Made by a program: the position numbers and the translations under genes
The notes under the pieces: model-generated
Seen by the model: the letters and a program-made list of their open reading frames with translations, nothing else
Database searches by the model: none
What the model was told of the DNA's origin: nothing
Source of the DNA: Massilia atriviolacea
Lineage (GTDB): Bacteria > Pseudomonadota > Gammaproteobacteria > Burkholderiales > Burkholderiaceae_D
Assembly (NCBI RefSeq): GCF_003953935.1
Contig: NZ_RXLQ01000013.1
Span: 1 to 64,000, forward strand
Direction of reading: 5' to 3'
DNA length: 64,000 nt
In this document: positions 59,847-64,000 of the stretch, in pieces
Position numbering within the stretch: position 1 is the first letter of the stretch
Layout of the letters: every line of letters starts with the position of its first letter

Positions 59847-60377
59847 TCAGTGGCACTTGAAGTAATCGAAGGGTTCGCGGCAGTCCAGGCACTTGTAGAG
59901 GGCCTTGCACGGCGTCGAGCCGAATTGGCTGGTCAGCGCCGTGTGGCGCGAGCCGCAATTGGGGCAGACGACGACCAGCTTCGGCGCGGCCACGCGCTTG
60001 ACGCCCGCATGCAGGCCGCTGCGCAGTCCGGTGATGTCGACCACCTGCTGCGCGGGCGGCGCGATGCCGTAGCCTTTTAGCGCGGCCTTGCCGGCCTCGC
60101 TCATCCAGTCGGTGGTCCACGCGGGCGAGAGCTGGTTCACCAGCCGCACGTGCGGCACGCCGTGGCCGTGCAGCGCCTCGCGCACCGCGTCGGCGATCAC
60201 CGTCATCGCGGGACAGCCCGAATAGGTCGGCGTGATGGTGACCACGCAGGTGGCGTCGTCCCAGTCGACGGCGCGCACGATGCCCAGGTCCACCACCGAG
60301 ATCACCGGGATTTCGGGGTCGCTGACCTCGCCCAGCCAGGTCCAGACCTGTTCCGTGCTGGCCGGCTGCGTGCTCAT
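59847..60377 (-). CDS. paaD: PaaD, FeS-assembly-like subunit of phenylacetyl-CoA epoxidase
   Basis: This 176-residue PaaD has an N-terminal MIP18/DUF59 domain (WLGEVSDPEIPVISVVDLG, TITPTYSGCPAM) and a C-terminal Cys4 zinc-ribbon-like part (CPNCGSRHTALTSQFGSTPC, KCLDC). PaaD is thought to help assemble the iron-sulfur cluster of PaaE. The ATG at 60377 shares one base with the paaC stop (TAATG). The longer open frame upstream is the paaC shadow. Confidence 0.93.
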   Translation of the reverse strand: MSTQPASTEQVWTWLGEVSDPEIPVISVVDLGIVRAVDWDDATCVVTITPTYSGCPAMTVIADAVREALHGHGVPHVRLVNQLSPAWTTDWMSEAGKAALKGYGIAPPAQQVVDITGLRSGLHAGVKRVAAPKLVVVCPNCGSRHTALTSQFGSTPCKALYKCLDCREPFDYFKCH

Positions 60378-61153
60378 TACCACTCGGCCCCGGGATAGGC
60401 GCGCTGCAGGAACTGCATCTCGGCCAGGATGTAGCCAAGGTGCTCGCTGTGGCGGCCGGTTTTGCCGCCGCGCTGCATCCACACCGCCGGATCGGGCATC
60501 GCCAGGGTCGCTTCCGCAAAAATCCCGGACACGTGTTCGAGGAAGGCGGCGCGCAAGGGCTCGGCGGCCGGCGCCACGCCCTGCTCCACCATGGCCTTGT
60601 CGACAGCGTCGTAGAGGAACATCTCGCCGCTGTACATCCACAGCGCATTGACGGCGGCCTGGGTCCTGGCGTGGCTTTCGGGCGTGCCGTCGCCCATGCG
60701 CACGATCAGGTCGCCGCTGCGGCGCAGGTGGTAGGTGACTTCCTTGATCGATTTTTCGGCGATTTCCGCGATGCGTGCGTCAAGCGACTTGGTCAGCCCC
60801 AGCATCAGGAAGTAGTGCCAGGTGTCGAAGTAGAACTGGCGCACCATGGTGTCGGCGTAGTTCCCGTTGGGCTGTTCGACGATCAGGCAGCAGCGCAGCT
60901 CGTGGGCGTCGCGCAGGTAGGCCAGCTGGTCTTCGCCGCGGCCGCGCCCTTCCAGTTCGCCGGCGTAGGTCAGCCACATGCGGGTCTGGCCGAGCAGGTC
61001 GAGGGCGACGTTGGTCAGCGCCATGTCTTCTTCCAGCGCCGGGCCTTTGCCGCACAGTTTGGAGAGCTGCTGCGACAGGATCAGGGCGTTGTCGCCCTGG
61101 CGCAGCAGGTAGTCGGTCTTGTCGGCGATTGTCTGGTCCACTGGCGCGCTCAC
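60377..61153 (-). CDS. paaC: Phenylacetyl-CoA epoxidase structural subunit PaaC
   Basis: PaaC is the non-catalytic alpha-like partner of PaaA in the di-iron epoxidase. The 258 residues form a ferritin-like bundle with LGQTRMWLTYAGELEGRG and LGLTKSLDARIAEIAEKS. It overlaps the paaB stop (start 61153 against paaB end 61150, ATGA). Confidence 0.94.
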   Translation of the reverse strand: MSAPVDQTIADKTDYLLRQGDNALILSQQLSKLCGKGPALEEDMALTNVALDLLGQTRMWLTYAGELEGRGRGEDQLAYLRDAHELRCCLIVEQPNGNYADTMVRQFYFDTWHYFLMLGLTKSLDARIAEIAEKSIKEVTYHLRRSGDLIVRMGDGTPESHARTQAAVNALWMYSGEMFLYDAVDKAMVEQGVAPAAEPLRAAFLEHVSGIFAEATLAMPDPAVWMQRGGKTGRHSEHLGYILAEMQFLQRAYPGAEW

Positions 61154-61434
61154 AGGTTCTTGACTTCTTCCGGCATCGGGAAGAAGGTCGGATGGCGATA
61201 GACTTTGCTGTTGGACGGCTCGAACAGCGCCGCTTTGTCGCCCGGGCTGCTGGCGACGATGTCGGCGGCGCGCACGACCCAGATCGACACGCCTTCGTTG
61301 CGGCGCGTGTAGACGTCGCGCGCGTTATTGACCGCCATTTCGGCGTCGGACGCGTGCAGGCTGCCCACGTGCTTGTGCGCCAGGCCGTGCTGGCTGCGGA
61401 TGAAGACTTCCCACAGGGGCCATTCTTTGCTCAT
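61150..61434 (-). CDS. paaB: Phenylacetyl-CoA epoxidase subunit PaaB
   Basis: PaaB (94 residues) bridges PaaAC dimers. It starts WPLWEVFIRSQHGLAHKHVG and has the conserved DAEMAVNNARDVYTRR and EGVSIWVVRA. It lies 36 bases after paaA and overlaps paaC by 4. Confidence 0.96.
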   Translation of the reverse strand: MSKEWPLWEVFIRSQHGLAHKHVGSLHASDAEMAVNNARDVYTRRNEGVSIWVVRAADIVASSPGDKAALFEPSNSKVYRHPTFFPMPEEVKNL

Positions 61435-61470
61435 TGCGATTCTCCGGTGTGGTGGGGGCGGGCGGCGGCG

Positions 61471-62466
61471 TCACGCGGCGCAGCCGACCTCGTTGGTCGA
61501 CTGCTTGTCGGCGTAGGCCACCAGCGCGTCGCGGAACCAGGCGCCGTCTTCGTAGGCCTTGACCCGCGTTTGCAGGCGCTCGCGGTTGCATGGGCCGTTG
61601 CCCTTCAGGACGTTCTGGAACTCGCTCCAGTCGATCTCGCCGAATTCGTAGTGGCCCGTCTCGGCGTTGAATTTGAGGTCGGGATCGGGAATGGTCAGGC
61701 CCAGGTACTCGGCCTGGGGCACGGTCTGGTCGACCATGCGCTGGCGCAGTTCGTCGTTCGAGAACAGCTTGATGCGCCACTGCGCCGACTGGGCGCTGTT
61801 GACCGATTCGGCGTCGGACGGGCCGAACATCATCAGCGACGGCCACCACCAGCGGTTCAGCGCATCCTGGGCCATGGCCTTTTGCTCGGGCGTGCCCTGG
61901 GCCAGGCTCATCATGATGTCGTAGCCCTGGCGCGCGTGGAACGACTCTTCCTTGCAGACGCGGATCATGGCGCGCGCGTACGGACCGTACGAGCAGCGGC
62001 ACAGCGGGATCTGGTTGATGATGGCCGAGCCGTCGACCAGCCAGCCGATCGCGCCCATGTCGGCCCACGACAGGGTCGGGTAATTGAAGATGCTCGAATA
62101 CTTGGCCTTGCCCGAGTGCAGGGCGGCCAGCAGCTCGTCGCGCGAGACGCCCAGCGTTTCGGCCGCACTATACAGATACAGTCCGTGCCCGGCCTCGTCC
62201 TGGATCTTGGCCAGCAGGATCGATTTGCGCTTGAGCGTGGGGGCGCGCGTGACCCAGTTGCCCTCGGGCAGCTGGCCGACGATCTCGGAATGCGCATGCT
62301 GGGAAATCTGGCGGATCAGGGTCTTGCGGTAAGCCTCGGGCATCCAGTCCTTGGCTTCGATCTTGACGCCGGCATCGATGCGCGCCTGGAACTCGCGCTC
62401 CTGCTCATCCATGTCCTCGGCGCTCTGGACTTTCTTGAGGCCGGTTTCTACGAGTTGTGCGTACAT
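61471..62466 (-). CDS. paaA: Phenylacetyl-CoA epoxidase catalytic subunit PaaA
   Basis: PaaA carries the di-iron site that inserts oxygen into the phenylacetyl-CoA ring. The 331 residues show [20 protein letters not shown] and [17 protein letters not shown], the two EXXH pairs of the di-iron ligands. The ATG at 62466 is chosen; the frame upstream of it is non-coding. It is the first gene of the operon. Confidence 0.97.
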   Translation of the reverse strand: MYAQLVETGLKKVQSAEDMDEQEREFQARIDAGVKIEAKDWMPEAYRKTLIRQISQHAHSEIVGQLPEGNWVTRAPTLKRKSILLAKIQDEAGHGLYLYSAAETLGVSRDELLAALHSGKAKYSSIFNYPTLSWADMGAIGWLVDGSAIINQIPLCRCSYGPYARAMIRVCKEESFHARQGYDIMMSLAQGTPEQKAMAQDALNRWWWPSLMMFGPSDAESVNSAQSAQWRIKLFSNDELRQRMVDQTVPQAEYLGLTIPDPDLKFNAETGHYEFGEIDWSEFQNVLKGNGPCNRERLQTRVKAYEDGAWFRDALVAYADKQSTNEVGCAA

Positions 62467-62498
62467 GGTGCTTCTCCCATTGCAAAGGCGATCGAGCG

Positions 62499-62527
62499 AT
62501 AATACGATACGTAAAATCAGATGTACA
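62499..62527 (-). promoter_or_regulatory. Probable promoter of the paa operon
   Basis: On the minus strand, TGTACA (62522-62527) and TATTAT (62499-62504) are separated by 17 bases, about 33-39 bases before the paaA ATG. The -10 lies against the AATACGA inverted repeat, so a repressor there would block polymerase. Confidence 0.5.
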
Positions 62528-62560
62528 CAGTTTAATTGAGTCGTATTGTATATCCGTATC
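62501..62560. promoter_or_regulatory. Candidate PaaX operator region
   Basis: AATACGA (62501-62507) and TCGTATT (62541-62547) are perfect inverted copies 33 bases apart, and GATACG (62506-62511) pairs with CGTATC (62555-62560). They lie in the 200-bp gap between divergent paaA and paaX and overlap the predicted promoter. The E. coli box TGATTC-N27-GAATCA is not present, so a different site sequence would have to be bound. No other feature was seen in the gap. Confidence 0.45.
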
Positions 62561-62667
62561 TCTTCAAGATCGAACCGATGGCAAAAAAACCATGCTGCGC
62601 CCAACACGCGCTAAAGTAAACGGCTGCTTTGCTTGACAATCCCCCCACCGCGCCAGACCATGCATCC

Positions 62668-63642
62668 ATGAAACAACTTACCAGCACAGCATGGATCGCC
62701 GACTTTCTCGCGAGCGATCCGCCCCGTTCCAAGTCGCTCGTGATGACCATATTCGGCGACGCCATCGCCCCGCACGGCGGCGCCATCTGGCTCGGCAGCC
62801 TGATCGACCTGCTGGCGCCGTTCGGCGTCAACGACCGCCTGCTGCGCACCAGCGTGTTCCGCCTGGCGCAAGAGGGCTGGCTGGTGGCCAACCGCGACGG
62901 CCGCCGCAGTTCCTACGCCATCCTGCCGCAGGCCCTGCCCCGCTTCGAGCGCGCCAACCGGCGTATTTACGCGCCGCTGGCCGCGCACTGGGACGGCAAC
63001 TGGACGCTGGTGCTCTCCGGCGCCGGCGGCATCGACGCGCCCGGGCGCGCACTGCTGCGCAAGGAGATGCTGTGGGAAGGCTACGCCATGATCGCGCCGG
63101 GCATGTTCGGGCACCCGGCCGGCGATGCGGCGGTGCTGGAAGAACTGCTGGCGCGCGTGGGCGTGAAGGACAAGCTGTTCGTCTGCCGCGCCAGCGCGCT
63201 GCCCGGCGTATCGGGCCGTCCGCTGCAAGACCTGGTGCACGAGGGCTGGGACCTGTCGGGCGTGATCGCCGGCTACCGCCATTTCATCGAGCGCTTTGCG
63301 CCCTTGCTGGCCTTGCTCGACGCCGGCGCCGGCGCCGATGCCGCGCCGGCCCCGCAGCAAGCCTTCGTGATCCGCACGCTGCTGGTCCACGCCTACCGCC
63401 GCGTGCAGCTGCACGACCCGATGCTGCCGATCGAACTGCTGCCCGATCCCTGGCCCGGCAGCAGCGCCTATGAGCTGGCGCGCGCGGTCTATGCGCGTAC
63501 CTACGCGGGCGCGGAAACGCACATCATGGACACCCTCAAACGCGAGGACGAGCGCACGCCGCGGCTCGATGCCGGCTTCTTCCAGCGCTTCGGCGGGCTG
63601 GCCGGACAAGCGCCGGGAAATGTAAAACCCGCCGTGCGATAG
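62668..63642 (+). CDS. paaX: Phenylacetate-responsive repressor PaaX
   Basis: PaaX represses the paa operon until phenylacetyl-CoA binds. The 324-residue protein has an N-terminal winged helix (SLVMTIFGDAIAPHGGAIWL, then NDRLLRTSVFRLAQEGWL), then the PaaX central domain (WTLVLSGAG, LRKEMLWEGYAMIAPGMF) and a C-terminal helical domain. The ATG at 62668 is chosen over an upstream TTG in the same frame. It is divergent from paaA, sharing the operator region. Confidence 0.94.
   Translation: MKQLTSTAWIADFLASDPPRSKSLVMTIFGDAIAPHGGAIWLGSLIDLLAPFGVNDRLLRTSVFRLAQEGWLVANRDGRRSSYAILPQALPRFERANRRIYAPLAAHWDGNWTLVLSGAGGIDAPGRALLRKEMLWEGYAMIAPGMFGHPAGDAAVLEELLARVGVKDKLFVCRASALPGVSGRPLQDLVHEGWDLSGVIAGYRHFIERFAPLLALLDAGAGADAAPAPQQAFVIRTLLVHAYRRVQLHDPMLPIELLPDPWPGSSAYELARAVYARTYAGAETHIMDTLKREDERTPRLDAGFFQRFGGLAGQAPGNVKPAVR

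Positions 63643-64000
<358 letters not shown>

Noticed and set aside
62467-62667. An E. coli-type PaaX box (TGATTC-N27-GAATCA)
   Set aside because: No such pair was found in the paaA-paaX gap.

Overview
The window is GC-rich chromosomal DNA that reads as a betaproteobacterium of the order Burkholderiales, most likely family Oxalobacteraceae (Massilia, Telluria or Duganella type). The assignment is inferred from the proteins: an Ala/Lys-tailed SWIB protein, DUF1841, a proS-transglycosylase pair, a DUF1800/DUF1501 pair, a paa operon of Burkholderiales layout, and GGGGTCAGA-type intergenic repeats. No rRNA, tRNA, CRISPR array, complete insertion sequence or prophage was found.

Positions 1-16,100 hold housekeeping and small accessory genes: ffh, a SWIB histone-like gene, two tandem alkaline phosphatases, a repeat-bounded cassette with a decayed ORF (5158-5784), proS with a coupled lytic transglycosylase, rppH, a double retropepsin-like protein, DUF1841, a secreted amidohydrolase, a membrane AraC regulator, a SulP permease and two cytochromes c. 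Positions 16,200-21,300 carry a tight moxR-GNAT-VWA operon and then a CPA2 antiporter coupled to a YbdK-type gamma-glutamyl ligase, facing a gamma-glutamyl hydrolase. Positions 22,500-30,800 run from a degenerate receiver protein through parE, hscC, its J-domain partner and parC, with GGGGTC palindromes acting as probable terminators.

Positions 30,900-46,700 are about metals, peptides and amino acids: a secreted Lys/Ala protein, an M64 protease, a Fur/Zur-type regulator, a TonB siderophore receptor behind a promoter with two matching palindromic operators, a DUF1624 membrane protein, a secreted cyanophycinase, an AstE/AspA deacylase coupled to a YfcC carrier, a GNAT enzyme, argH, and TRAP permeases coupled to an M24 peptidase. 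Positions 46,890-50,465 hold a DUF1800/DUF1501 pair; the DUF1800 protein has a long Pro-Thr-Val repeat linker.

Positions 50,594-62,466 are a minus-strand phenylacetate operon in the order paaA-B-C-D-E-G-H-I-K-J-Y-Z, with divergent paaX. It covers CoA ligation, ring epoxidation, isomerisation, ring opening and beta-oxidation, but no paaF is present. The window ends inside a Tat-exported TRAP substrate-binding protein. The best candidates for new biology are the interleaved-repeat cassette, the acetyltransferase inside the MoxR/VWA operon, the phospho-site-less receiver protein, the two-site operator before the TonB receptor, the peptide and amino-acid scavenging neighbourhood, and the DUF1800/DUF1501 pair.
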